This document shows, piece after piece, positions 22,947 through 35,139 of a DNA stretch of 64,000 bases. Source of the stretch: Acipenser ruthenus (taxonomy: Eukaryota; Chordata; Actinopteri; Acipenseriformes; Acipenseridae); NCBI RefSeq assembly GCF_902713425.1, contig NC_081217.1, positions 17,016,159 through 17,080,158 on the forward strand, written 5' to 3'. Each line of letters starts with the position of its first letter. Positions within the stretch are counted from its first letter, which is position 1. A program made the translations under genes and the position numbers. The notes beneath the pieces were generated by a model. It ran no database searches and had not been told where the DNA came from. It was given only the letters and a program-made list of their open reading frames with translations.

Positions 22947-24222
22947 GGTGCAGTAGCAATGATGTCACCACCAGGGAGCAGCAGAGCAAAGGATAAAGAC
23001 TCTGACCCTCCACCCCCCACACCCCTCGCCTTACAAGCATTTTAAAAGCCAAAACAAGGATAGCGACGCCTTAGTTAAAATTAGATCCTAGAGCCGGTAA
23101 TGAGATCTACTGCATTTCCTTGATAAAAACCAAGCAATCTGTAATAGTGTTGTAAGGTTTCATATACATTCTAAATATGTGCATGTGCCCTTTTAAAAGG
23201 TAAATAACTGAGAGATTATTGAAACTCTGTTTGTGCTTAATGTTTGGGTGTTTCAGAATACTATAATAGCAACACACCCTTATTTCTGCAGGCCTCTGAA
23301 TCATTCTGTGGCTTAGCTTAGCTTATGTGGCCTTGGGTGTAAATGGCTAGTATTCATTCCTGGAAAGGGTTGAATGGCTGGTTGAATTAGTGACACTCAG
23401 CTTGTAAAGTAGATAGTGAGGGTACAGGAGACAGGGTTTTATGGTTTGGGGTGTAACTGTTATGTGATTTTCTGCACATAGTCTTGAAATGTGGTTGTAA
23501 AGCTGGCATATGTATGTATGTATGTATATAATTTCTGTATGTTGCTGTGACTCAGTGCTCAGACATACCATCTCTGTGCCATGAGGGCTCAGAAACTAAA
23601 CGTTTACACTAATGCCAGCTCACACATACTCTCTGATGTGAGATGAGGGCTCAGAAACTAAACATCTACTCTGAAGACACTGAAGAGACGCTCTGCACTG
23701 CTGTGTTAGTTTTGACAATCTTTGTCCAGAATATTTTATTGTGAAGAAGACAATCTTTACAGTGTAGCGAAGGCATGGTAAAGCATAGAAGTGTTAAATG
23801 GAAAGAGTCAGTTATTTCAAATATATAAACCAGCATGACAGGCTTTCAGATAATCACATGAAGGGTAACAGGGTGTGCAGACAGCTTGTGTTACGCATCC
23901 CTTCAAAATAAGAATAGCACAGTTACAAACTTGGGGCCACCAAGCACAGATCTTGCTGGAATCAAAGGTAAATAAAAACACCAGTAAAGTACCCTACATC
24001 CCTTGGATTCTAATGGAAATAAATGGCACTGTTTGTTTCTTTATCAAAAAAAGAATGTAAAATTCAGTTTAAATAATGTCTCGAGGCTTGTGAATTGAGG
24101 ATTTTTACACAATTAAAGAAGCAGTTTAAATAAAACCCCCTGTAAAATAAATAGCATTCGATCTCAGCTGTTTTTGTTCCCTTGTAAACAGAGACAGTGG
24201 GAGAGACACTTTTCATAACTGA
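22947..24222. other. Spacer with no recognised gene
   Basis: No convincing exon. There is a tandem near-duplicate of about 60 bp (GAGGGCTCAGAAACTAAAC at about 23583 and 23645) and a short (TATG)n tract at about 23512. Confidence 0.4.
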
Positions 24223-24343
24223 TTAGGTCCCGGTGGAGACCTGTCCATTGAATATCGCTGGGAAGGCCTGGCAGGTAAAGCAATTCAGCTCCAACTTGGG
24301 ATCGGTCCCCGGGCATGTCCCGTTCCCTTCACAATCCCCCAAT
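24223..24343 (-). CDS. Possible terminal exon of an unrecognised minus-strand gene
   Basis: A good minus-strand acceptor (GTTGTGTTCCAG) precedes a 121-bp open stretch that ends in TAA at 24225-24223. In the phase-1 frame it reads LGDCEGNGTCPG, then LELNCFTCQAFPA and NGQVSTGT. Four cysteines in 40 residues suggest a secreted or extracellular protein. I do not recognise the family and found no partner exon within the next few kilobases on that strand, so this may be chance or a relic. Confidence 0.25.
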
Positions 24344-25231
24344 CTGGAACACAACAAAGACGTTCTCAATGACATCAGGTTTTCCATAACAAAATAAACA
24401 TGTAAGATATAAATAAATAAAAATAAAAAACGTGTTCTCTCCAGGTATTTCTCAGCGGTTTGTCTTGCATTAGCCAGGTTTCACAGTGGGGTTTCTTTAT
24501 GCAGGACTCGACTGTGCAGATGACTCAAGTACAAAGGGTATAGACTGTATTCATTTTGTATCACTACCTATGGACTGATGCGTTTTTGGTCACTTTATAT
24601 ATTCCAAACTTAATATACTGTATTAGATTTAAAATGAATAAGTACATCACAGGGACCAGATTAATAAATTGCATGTGTTGTTTTTTGTATATTTAGTATT
24701 TAACAACGTTACTTTCATAAAAAGTGAAAGATATTAAATATATTTGAAATATAAATATACTAAAGATTATATGGGTTTATTCCTCCTCCCCCAAAAAACA
24801 AAATCCTACCTACTCTTCTGTATATCTGAAATAGAAAACGAAATACACATGTCGTATTGTTCATGTATGTTAGGAACGGGAGAGCACAGGAAGGGGGTCC
24901 TGGGTAGCTGGATTCACAAACCCATTAACCATAAGAACACGATTTCCTTCAAAGCCCCATCTCTAATTTCCATATATACCTAATCCCAAAGGGCAGATAC
25001 AGTCTGAACTGTATCCCTAGAAACAAAGCAGGGCAGGTCTGTGACTTATATACAAGTCAACAGGAGATTGTCTTTAAGACATTGATACCGTTCAATACAT
25101 CCAAGAGCTTTGTGTACCAAGGCATTGTACTCTGAGGTGTGCTGAATAGTCTGTTTGAAAGCATTGTGGGTGTATTCATGTGGGTGTGTTTTTTCTAATG
25201 TTACAGTTGGAATCCTACCTTGTCCTAGTGA
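24344..25231. other. Spacer upstream of the chitin-binding gene
   Basis: AT-rich, nothing recognised apart from the promoter at its right end. Confidence 0.4.
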
Positions 25232-25240
25232 TATATAAAG
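25232..25240 (+). promoter_or_regulatory. TATA box of the chitin-binding protein gene
   Basis: TATATAAAG lies 84 bp before the predicted ATG and before a leader that contains no upstream ATG. A strong TATA box fits an inducible or tissue-specific secreted product. Confidence 0.55.
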
Positions 25241-25315
25241 TAAGAATTCAGGAGGATTGCAACTCGCTGACACAGCATTCAGTCAGACTGACCACCAAAC
25301 CTCCAGACTTTCAAC

Positions 25316-25690
25316 ATGGCAACAGTCCTCTTCTGCACAGGTATGAGGGTTTTTTTAGGTAGTTAAGGAATTGACCGTTGGAAAAAGTGTCACGGACCTG
25401 CGAACTTGATTTTAATTATTCAAAAAGAGTTTTAAAAACATTCCCTTTAAACAGCCCTTCAAGTTGTGTGAATAAGGGCCAAGGTTTTAATGAATAGTAG
25501 TCATTGTCGAGGTGAGTCTAACGTTTAATAATGTTACTAAATATTGTTTTTGTAACTATTGAATATCTTATGAATAGGACCTTTCCGCTTTTGTTATAAA
25601 ACTGCAAGAAACTTAAATAAATACATGTTTTAAAGTAATGAAAATGTTTGTCTACCTGACATCTAGGGATTCATGAGAGTGTGTGCAAGA

Positions 25691-25738
<48 letters not shown>

Positions 25739-26596
25739 CACACACAGAGTACATTAATGCCAGACCATAAGCAATCCTGAAACTGCAGTCCAGTAATGCA
25801 GTTTTTGTCCTTGTTTGATTTCCTAGGAGTGTCTATGCTGATGATTCTACATTCAGGTGAGCTCATTGCATTGCAACCTCCTAATGCAAATCTCTTTGCT
25901 TACACAATGTGGAGAGGGTATTTGAATGAAAGCTTTCATTTCTGGAAGAAAGCTCAGGTATGGCGATGGCCTGTCGTCAGGAAAGGATACAGGTAGCTTT
26001 TCTCACAGTGCCTGTCTTAAATATCTTGCCTAACTGTGTGTGTGTGTGTGAAGCTGGACTTTGTGAACCCTGCTAAAAGTGTCAAAGTAAAAAGCAAGAC
26101 AGGGATAAGAGGAAATTCATGATCTCCTTTCTTCTTTTATCCAGCAGCCACAGCATTCGACCCAAACGTCTGCGTGGGCAAACCAAAACAGTTGATCTAT
26201 GCTGATCCCACAGATCTAAGGGGTTTCTATAGCTGTGAAGGGGGCCACGCCATCCACCACAGCTGCCAACAAGGGGAGGTCTTCGAACCAAAGGTTGGAA
26301 ACTGTGTTGTTCCTCTCCCTGCCCCCAGCCCTGGCTTCTGCACCTTGAAACCTGACGGCATCTACAAAGACCCCACCAACAAAGCCGGCTTCTACAAGTG
26401 TGTGAGCGGAGCGCCGTTTTATCGTATCTGCCAGCGCCCCCTGCTGTTTAACTCCAGCACTGCAGCGTGCGAATCCGAGGCCAGCCCACAGCTCCACACC
26501 ATAACCATGCCACCTTTAAAACTCTGGAGAATCAGCCGAGTCAGACGCTCGCTGACGACCACAGCAAGGAAGGAAACCAGAGCAGGCACATACTGA
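25316..26596 (+). CDS. Small secreted protein with two chitin-binding (CBM14) domains
   Basis: Exons: 25316-25340, 25827-25856, 26145-26596; phases agree and give 168 residues. The first two tiny exons encode a signal peptide (ATVLFCTGVSMLMILHSAATA), the third both domains. Domain 1 has C28-x20-C49-x9-C59-x12-C72, domain 2 C84-x19-C104-x9-C114-x12-C127. This spacing, with aromatic GFYSC and GFYKC, matches the C-terminal chitin-binding domain of vertebrate chitinases (CHIT1, CHIA) and arthropod peritrophins. No glycosidase domain is present. The predicted role is binding chitin outside the cell, for example in gut or skin mucus; that is inferred from the domain. The last 28 residues are basic and contain RVRRS, a furin-like site. 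The acceptor of exon 3 is a CAGCAG doublet, so two products differing by one Ala are possible. I know no named orthologue. Confidence 0.8.
25693..25731. repeat. (TG)n microsatellite in intron 1 of the chitin-binding gene
   Basis: Pure TG run followed by a short TATATACACACACA tract. Confidence 0.95.
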
Positions 26597-27981
26597 GGGT
26601 GCTCACAAGCAGTATTTGTATTAAGAAAATCGTCAGGTTAGCAGACACAATCCCACTGCAATCTGTATAGGCTGATAGGCGGCTATGAGAAATTGCAACC
26701 TGAAATGTAAAAGCAGTTATCATATTTAACATCAAGGACGTGGCAGACAGATACAATACAGATGGGCATCAAGGGCCCGGTTTTGAATGAGGACCCTAAA
26801 TACACTATCATAAGAAAATCTGTTACACTTCATTCTATCAATCCACTGTTAAGCATGAATTAGCACCAGTTACTAATTACAGCGCTAAATTAAATGTAAT
26901 CAGTAGATGATTTATGAACCCAAAGCACATATAATTGCTATAATTACTATATTGTAGCCAGATTAGTTTGCAATTACATGTTTAATTACCTGATGGATAA
27001 GTATATACAGAATCCTCTCATAGCTATTATACAACAGTATTAAATTGCTGTAACAGATTTGCAAATTGCTGTTATGTGTTTGCTGTTTTTGCTTATACTG
27101 TGCTATGCATTTACTGTGCTTTACCATTGTTAAGCATGTTTTTAAAATGATTTACCACACCTGTCTGTGATTTACCATGCAATAACTATGCTTCTATTAT
27201 GCTTTCCAATGGTTAGGATTGTTGTGGGGAGTGGAATGACTGTATCTGTAGATTCCGTACAGGCCTTTACAGGTCATTATATGATTGTAGTGGATTCCTT
27301 TTGAAAAGGAATCCCAATTAACAATGAATAATGTTAAAATCACCATAATCACACCCTTTCCTTCTAATAATAATAATGCACTCGTCTGTGCGAGACTGCC
27401 TGCTTCAATGTGATTCTGAGCTCCTGCGCAATGGACAACATAGGCTTATATTATTACATTTTGGTAGCTTCAGTTACTCGAGATGTGTATTATTTCTGTT
27501 GTTACAGACAGAGCCGTCACAAGGCTCTGCGAATCCCGCCCCTATACACAAGAAAACGAATCATCACTGTCTGTGATCTGTGCAGGCAACAGAATCCGCT
27601 TTAGTGCATGCAGCGGTGAATTTAACAACGCACCCCATCTCTCTCTCGTGCGTGCACTAGATTCTGGGTAATGTAGTTGATCCCTGCTCTGCTCCTGCTT
27701 ATCTCACGAGCGTCCGTCAGCTACAAAACCTGACGCTTCAATTTTAAACGGGAAAATAGAAGCCAAACCACCATCTCGAAAGAAGTATTTTTTTGATAAA
27801 TTGAGTGCTTCGCTTGCGTTTTAATTTATGACTGGAAGTCAGTGACATCCGATTCTCGACCGTCCAAAAGTTAAAAGACACAAATACGAATTAAATGTTT
27901 CAGCGGGATGACAGAAAATTAACTTAATGCATCCCAAGCAGAGGTGAGTTACCAAATTTCCAGAAATTACACACACACACA

Positions 27982-27984
<3 letters not shown>
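26597..27984. other. 3' flank of the chitin-binding gene and spacer
   Basis: No coding exon recognised. The segment 27500-27840 is less AT-rich than its surroundings and could be a promoter region, but I see no first exon. Confidence 0.35.

Positions 27985-28046
<62 letters not shown>
27985..28046. repeat. (TA)n microsatellite
   Basis: About 60 bp of TA preceded by (CA)n. Confidence 0.95.
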
Positions 28047-28048
<2 letters not shown>

Positions 28049-28449
28049 CTCAGAGCCAGCTGCCCAACGTTTTGATATGTTGTACATATCTTTCTCAAGG
28101 GAGCCTGTGTTTGAATAAAAACATTGTCATTGGAGGTATTTATAGGTTTTTGACGGCATGACAACTACTTGTTATTGTTTACATTCAAATCCATGATTTA
28201 TTCTTACATGATGTAATCTTGTTCTATATATTGTGAATCATTTTTACTTATATCTTTGAATCTATTAATTGTAATTAACATTACTTTATCATGCAATGCT
28301 GGCTCTGAGGATCAGTCTTGATTTGGCCTCTCCAGCGCATCAGCATGCACAACTTTTGAATGAATTTTGTTTATTTATTTAAATGTTATATGTTTATTGA
28401 AGTTAATTAGTTCATTCTTTTCTGTTGAGTCCCGCTGGCATAATCGTGT

Positions 28450-29272
28450 TCAGTCTATTTATCTATTTACTTTCTTTTATTCTTCTGTATGTCACATTGT
28501 CTAATTTGAGCTGTTCTAATACTACAAACTTTACATCATTTATGTCATGTCCCTGACTGGTGAAGTGCTGTACTATTGGGTCATTCATTTTTTTTTTTTT
28601 TTTATTTCTAGTTAATGAGGTGCTTCTGAAATATTTTATATAAAGTAGTTCCAGTCTCTCCAACATATTTTATTTCATCACATTTTTCACAGGCTATTTC
28701 ATAAACAGCATTGCTATTTTTACAGTAGGTATTAATTTTTAGTGGATATGTGGTGTTCTTATGTTTAATTATATTTTTACTTTTGTCCATGTATTTACAC
28801 TCTTTACATTTACTAGTGCACATATTCGTAGAACCTATTTTGTCAATTATTCTTTTATGTTTATTTTGAACTAAAATATCACCTAAATTAGCTTCTCTTT
28901 TGAATGCTACAACTGGGACCTTAAGAAATACTTTTTTCAACTTTTCTGAATTATGTAGAATCCGCAAGTGTTTCCAAACTATCTTAGAAATATTGGGCAA
29001 AAGTTTAGAGTAAGTCATTACTAATGGGACTCTTGACCTTTTTATCTCTATTTTTATAATCTAGTAGATCATCTCTTTTTAGTTTATCCACTTTTCTTAA
29101 CTCCATCTCTAATTCTTTCTTTGTATCCTCTTTTTTTAAAGATTTGTTTAATACATTTCTTTGTGTCACTTTCTTTTGAGGGTATTCTTTGTATTCTTAT
29201 TCCTAGACCCTTTGGGATTGCCTTTTTAGTGTGTATTGGATGTGCAGAGGACATGTGTAAATACTGGTGCAT
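28450..29272 (-). mobile_element. Penelope-like retroelement fragment with GIY-YIG endonuclease end
   Basis: Minus-strand reading shows the end of the reverse transcriptase region (ESDTKKCIKQIFKKRGY), then CTSKCKECKYM, NAVYEIACEKCDEIKYVGET, and NDPIVQHFTSQGHDIND followed by VVLEQL. The Cys-rich linker and the YVGET motif of a GIY-YIG nuclease are the signature of Penelope-like elements with an endonuclease (Neptune/Poseidon-like groups in fish). The copy is 5'-truncated and broken in a few places. Confidence 0.8.
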
Positions 29273-29504
29273 GTCAGTAGGTTTACAGAAGAGGTCAGTC
29301 TCAATTGAACCACCTTCAAGTTTTACTATGGTCAGCCTTCAGGCAGAATTTGGAGGGTGTCGGAGAGGGCCCCTCTCTCACTACGATCTCCATTTCCCAC
29401 CTCAATCCTGTTTCAATCCAGTCCTCCCACGTAGTCCGGATGAGGCCAGCCGCGCGTATTTCTGGGTAGCAAGGTTCCGCTTTTGCGTCTACATAGGCCC
29501 TCTA

Positions 29505-29727
29505 TCCTAATAGTGGAGTAGTGGTTAGGGCTTTGGGCTCTTGACTGGAGGGTTGTGGGTTCAATCCCTGGTAGGGGACACTGCTGCTGTACCCTTGAGC
29601 AAGGTACTTTACCTAGATTGCTCCAGTAAAAGCCCAACTGTATAAATGGGTAATTGTATGTAAAAAATAATGTGATATCTTGTAACAATTGTAAGTCGCC
29701 CTGGATAAGGGCGTCTGCTAAGAAATA

Positions 29728-29763
<36 letters not shown>

Positions 29764-29765
29764 CT
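29505..29765 (+). mobile_element. tRNA-derived SINE with L2-like tail
   Basis: The head has an A-box-like GTGGAGTAGTGGTTAGGGCT and a B box GGGTTCAATCC. The 3' end has TAAGTCGCCCTGGATAAGGG, a conserved L2-type LINE tail, followed by (TAA)n. About 260 bp, essentially full length. Confidence 0.85.
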
Positions 29766-30837
29766 TTCTCCTCTAGTCAGCTATCTGTCTTAGCTCTGGC
29801 CTCTAAACTGTCTCCTATTCACAGGTTCCACATGGTGCCGGCCCTGTCTAAATCTTTCTTATTCCAGGTCTGCAACCTTTCTGTCCCTATGGATAGCCAC
29901 ACTCCCCAAGCCACTAGAACGTGGTCCTCCGAGCAGTAAAGGGACTCTCCATGTGTTATATGTTCTTCGGTTCCTACCATACTGGAACCTCTTGCTCTCA
30001 TGGGTATCTTGCTCCCAAACTGCCGAGGAAGCTCCTCACGGTTCTCGAGTAGTGAGAGTTATGTCTGTCCTGTCTGCCTACTAATTCTCAGCCCTTAACG
30101 GCGCCCCGTGAAATATATTTAAAATCCTAGGGCTATATTACAAAAGCATCCTAAGTGATATTCTTATCTTATCTTCAGAGATAGAATGTCATAACTGAAG
30201 TTTAGGACAGTTGATAATACTGAAAATGCGCTCCTAACATATTTTCCCTTAATTTAAGATAGGAAATAGCATAAGACAGAACTTTCCGAACTTGGTCATT
30301 TCCTAAATTTCTTTCCTGACATTTAAGACTTGGTGGAACCTTTCCTATCTGTCGGTTAGAAAAAGAAAATTGTTAATTTGCAAGATCTGAAGAAACCACT
30401 AATGAAAATACTGTACATGTATTATTGTTGTTATGCTTTAGTTTTGTACTGCACACATTTCTGGGCATTTAGGTCTTATATACTACATATTCTGTAGTAA
30501 TCCATAATGATCCATTAGTATATTTTGGGATGTGTACCTTTAACAGTAAGCTACGTGTACGTCTAGATCCAGCCCCACCTCCCGTGAGAGAAGGTGGTTC
30601 ATTGTGTTATGTACGGGGCTGAATGAATCAGCTTTATTTGGAAAAGGCCCCGGTGCAAAACATTGTAAAGCAGAAAAAATAAGGCATGGTGAATAATAGT
30701 TGATAAAAGTAATGCTGTGTCAAAGGCTTAAAAAAATATTGCAGAAATCAGAAAAAAGGTATTATGATGTTAAGCCTGTGCTAAGGACAAATTAGCATAA
30801 AAAACACAATTAAGAGACACACAATTAACCAGATAAT
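29766..30837. other. Spacer between SINE and satellite
   Basis: No exon recognised. The sequence 29290-29504 and 29766-30110 on either side of the SINE may be one older repeat into which the SINE jumped, but I cannot name it. Confidence 0.3.
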
Positions 30838-32466
30838 TAATCCTCATCTGATCGGGGGAGTCGGTGTTAACCAGCGCTGAAGAACGGGGGTCCAGGATTA
30901 TTAATCCACAGATGATCGGGGGAGTCGGTGTTAACCAGTGCTGAAGAACGGGGGTCCAGGATTATTAATCCTCATCTGATCGGGGGAGTCGGTGTTAACC
31001 AGCGCTGCAGAACGGGGGTCCAGGATTATTAATCCACAGATGATCGGGGGAGTTGGTGTTAACCAGCGCTGAAGAACGGGGGTCCAGGATTATTAATCCT
31101 CATCTGATCTGGGGAGTCGGTGTTAACCAGCGCTGAAGAACGGGGGTCCAGGATTATTAATCCTCATCTGATCGGGGGAGTCGGTGTTAACCAGCGCTGC
31201 AGAACGGGGGTCCAGGATTATTAATCCTCATCTGATCGGGGGAGTCGGTGTTAACCAGCGCTGAAGAACGGGGGTCCAGGATTATTAATCCACAGATGAT
31301 CGGGGGAGTCGGTGTTAACCAGTGCTGAAGAACGGGGGTCCAGGATTATTAATCCTCATCTGATCGGGGGAGTCGGTGTTAACCAGCGCTGCAGAACGGG
31401 GGTCCAGGATTATTAATCCACAGATGATCGGGGGAGTTGGTGTTAACCAGCGCTGAAGAACGGGGGTCCAGGATTATTAATCCTCATCTGATCGGGGGAG
31501 TCGGTGTTAACCAGCGCTGAAGAACGGGGGTCCAGGATTATTAATCCTCATCTGATCTGGGGAGTCGGTGTTAACCAGCGCTGAAGAACGGGGGTCCAGG
31601 ATTATTAATCCTCATCTGATCGGGGGAGTTGGTGTTAACCAGCGCTGAAGAACGGGGGTCCAGGATTATTAATCCTCATCTGATCGGGGGAGTCGGTGTT
31701 AACCAGCGCTGAAGAACGGGGGTCCAGGATTATTAATCCTCATCTGATCGGGGGAGTCGGTGTTAACCAGCGCTGCAGAACGGGGGTCCAGGATTATTAA
31801 TCCTCATCTGATCGGGGGAGTCGGTGTTAACCAGTGCTGAAGAACGGGGGTCCAGGATTATTAATCCACATCTGATCGGGGGAGTCGGTGTTAACCAGCG
31901 CTGAAGAACGGGGGTCCAGGATTATTAATCCTCATCTGATCGGGGGAGTCGGTGTTAACCAGTGCTGAAGAACGGGGGTCCAGGATTATTAATCCTCATC
32001 TGATCGGGGGAGTCGGTGTTAACCAGCGCTGAAGAACGGGGGTCCAGGATTATTAATCCACATCTGATCGGGGGAGTCGGTGTTAACCAGCGCTGCAGAA
32101 CGGGGGTCCAGGATTATTAATCCTCATCTGATCGGGGGAGTCGGAGTTAACCAGTGCTGAAGAACGGGGGTCCAGGATTATTAATCCTCATCTGATCGGG
32201 GGAGTCGGTGTTAACCAGTGCTGAAGAACGGGGGTCCAGGATTATTAATCCTCATCTGATCTGGGGAGTCGGTGTTAACCAGTGCTGAAGAACGGGGGTC
32301 CAGGATTATTAATCCACAGATGATCGGGGGAGTCGGTGTTAACCAGCGCTGAAGAACGGGGGTCCAGGATTATTAATCCTCATCTGATCTGGGGAGTCGG
32401 TGTTAACCAGTGCTGAAGAACAGGGGTCCAGGATTATTAATCCACATCTGATCGGGGGAGTTGGTG
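30838..32466. repeat. 64-bp satellite array, about 25 units
   Basis: Tandem units with an exact 64-bp spacing (for example TCCTCATCTG at 30841, its variant at 30905 and 30969), each containing GGGGGAGTCGGTGTTAACC. Diagnostic variants (CCTCATCTG or CCACAGATG; CGCTGAAG, CGCTGCAG or TGCTGAAG; GTCGG or GTTGG) recur in a set order: units 1-4 have the same variant string as units 7-10. That indicates a higher-order duplication of six units (384 bp). The last unit is broken off at GTTGGTGGCC. Confidence 0.95.
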
Positions 32467-32482
32467 GCCAGAACATGCGTAA

Positions 32483-32740
32483 TCAATAGCTCATTCGGGA
32501 ATGACGCAATGTCATCGGATCAATGGATTTATTTGCCCTCTTAACCAAAGCATCTGTTACCTGGCAGATGCATTTAGACATTGAAGGCAGATACCAGAAA
32601 CATCCCCAGCTGGTATTTGTAAAGAGCTGGTTGCGTAAAAGGTTAAGGCAGCAGTAACCTTGATATGCACTTTTATGACACAGCTCCTGGCAGTAGCATT
32701 GCTTTAACTCTGAACACAGATCTGCTGGAGCCTGCTTATC
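32483..32740 (-). mobile_element. PIF/Harbinger transposase relic (N-terminal part)
   Basis: Minus-strand reading gives RYQLDKQAPADLCSELKQ, then a diverged HTH region and MSKCICQVTDALVKRANKSI. The start (Y-x-L-x-K-x-x-x-x-x-L-C) and the S-x-C-x-x-Q-V-T-D-A-L helix are typical of HARBI1-type transposases of fish. The catalytic part is missing; the satellite begins where it should continue. The element's outer end may be near 33345, where GGGCCCGTTTTAAAG occurs on the minus strand. Confidence 0.55.
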
Positions 32741-34314
32741 AAGCTGGTATCTCTGTAAGACATGTTCATCTGACTGCTCATGAAAAGTCACTCTGGTCCT
32801 ATATACTCTAGTTGCAGGGGATCTCCTCCTTCTCCTCCTTTCTCAAGCATTCTAAACTGTAGAAGGCGTAATGCCATGTTTGTTTCACAATTCCATATCG
32901 CTGTAGTCGTGCTTGAATTTGTGTTTAAATGCAGATTAAGTCAAAATCACGCCATTAATTACAAACTTAACACAGTTGTGTTCCCCTCGTTAACACATTC
33001 ACACAAACCATTTTACAGCTCATTGCAACAACTGTGACTCATTTAGAACAACTCAAAGCACACCCAAAGAGCACCAAAGTCAAAGAGGTGCAACACAGCG
33101 AGGTGTGATTTTTTTTACTAATTGAAAATTGCAGGTAAACTTGGAGGTGGGTCAAAAAAGCAGGGAATGCCTTGAAACGGCCACAAAATTCAGACAAAAC
33201 CTTGCACTGACGCTAGGCTAGTTTTTCAGTGCAACTCTGATATTGAAAATCGGACGCAGATGTGACTCTGTACTTGCACCCCCAAAAAAATCGTGCAAGC
33301 CTTGCTGTGCCATCGCATTTCTTTAAAACGGGCCCTTTGTTACTACTTTATAACTATACGCTCTCTTATTTCAGTTGCACTGCACGTATTTCAGGTAGGG
33401 CTAAGAAAAGGCTTTAAAAATAATTAACAGATAGATTTTTAAAATTCTCACCAGTCATTATTTAAAATGTCTAAAGTAAATGACCAACAGTTCATTTAGA
33501 TTCTGGAACCAAAAAAAGGTACTAATTTAAAGGCTAACTTGGCAGGTGGCACTTCCAAGATAAAAAAATTAAATGAAAAAAAAACTAGCCAAGGTCCAGG
33601 AAGTTAAACAGAATATGAATTATTTAACACATAATCAGAATTAAGCAAGTAATCCATGCATTTCTTTATTTTATTGTGTATAATAAATGACTGTGCTGTC
33701 AACTTGCTGAGCACAATGCTACAGTTTTGTGCTTATAAAAAAATGTGAATACAAAATAGCAAAACCGTTTTGTACGTTCACTGCACTTCAGCAAGATCAT
33801 TAATAAGTTAAACATGTGTTTCTATGTTATTAGTGATCTAAGTAATTTAAGGGAATTGGTTGATTTTATCACATGCAGTTTTCAAGTCTGCTCAATTAAG
33901 CACTGCGCATATAATGTGAACTGTTTTGTTCATGACAGGCCTATGTGGAAGTCCCCACCTCCCATTATGGATGTCATTGAAAACTGAATTATTAACAAAT
34001 GACCCAGTCCAAATAAAAAACTATGCAAATGTTTTATGAAAATCATTTACTGAATGTATTGCTTCTTCAACAACTCAAACAATGAGAATTATTATTATTA
34101 TTCTACTTTGAGTCGCTGCGGTAATATTTGGTATAAAGTTCGGTCCTGTAAAGTCCTGGTGGTTTGTCGCCATCTTTTCCAACTTGGCTGGAGTCACTAC
34201 TGTCATTTTTGATCTCTGTACTTTATTTTCATACATTTAAAGTTAAAACTAACCCCATGCAACGTGATTTAAAATGCTAAAACTTGACCGCTCATCCCAA
34301 CCTCCCCATTCTGT
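32741..34314. other. Spacer between Harbinger relic and SLC6 copy A
   Basis: AT-rich with no exon recognised; 33090-33345 probably belongs to the same Harbinger element. Confidence 0.35.
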
Positions 34315-34478
34315 TCAGTGGAAGCAAAGAGTCAACTGTTTCTTGCCAAGGGGCAGGTCATCGAAAAGGAGGCACAGCAGGCGAAGGCGCTGGGGGGGGA
34401 GGGAGACACCAACAGCACAGACAGACAATCAGTCACATTCACTAGGCTTTGTACACACACATGTGTGTGTATATATAT

Positions 34479-35139
34479 TGTGAGCGGGTGGGTGCACACA
34501 GAGAAAACAGACAGGAGTTTCCAAAACAAAGCACGGTTTTATTTCAGTATTTTATAAGGCTTGCTCTTATACTGCAATGTCAGCTGCGTTATCGAGCCGT
34601 GTCCATAACAAAAGTAAACAGTTCAAACAAGGTTTCAAACAAAACAAAACCACCAAAACAAAAATGCAGATGTAAACCAACTGGACCAATAACCACGTCC
34701 AGTTGGTGAATAGGTCATTCCACCTGGGGTTTGGGTTTTTCCAGCTTGCTTGGCTTCTTCTACCCTTACTCTGCAGTCCAGTCTTTTATGGATCCCAGCA
34801 GCGGACAGGACGTTCCTCGTAGCCCCTGTAGAGAACAGGGAATTGCAGACGCAAAGGACCACCACGTTATCCGACACTGATTCCTGTTATTCTTATTCCA
34901 GTCTTGTGGTAGATAAGCCCCAGAGGTTCTCAGGCAGGAAAACAAAACAAACAACCCACCAGACTGCCGGCACATGCTCCCTTTTACCAGCCAGGCATTT
35001 GGCTGTTACAGGCTACAGGTGTGGGCCAATTAAGGCCAATGATAGTCTAACAATAGTCAAGCCATGATTGCCTACCTAACCACACATGCAGCCTGTTGGC
35101 CCGTTAACTCCTCGTGGTAAACTTGTGAGCTGGCTCACA
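34479..35139 (-). mobile_element. LTR-like insertion (solo LTR candidate) in last intron of copy A
   Basis: Starts TGTGAGC and ends GCTCACA, the short inverted ends expected of an LTR, and has an AATAAA-type signal on the minus strand near the left end. No matching internal region is present and I could not see a target duplication because both flanks are low-complexity. Other origins are possible. Confidence 0.35.

Noticed and set aside
22303-22956. Plus-strand open frames of over 200 codons
   Set aside because: They are the 27-bp minisatellite read on the strand opposite the Ig remnant; purely repetitive and without context.
30838-32466. CRISPR-like regular spacing of repeats
   Set aside because: Units are directly abutting 64-bp tandem copies without unique spacers, in a vertebrate genome; it is a satellite.
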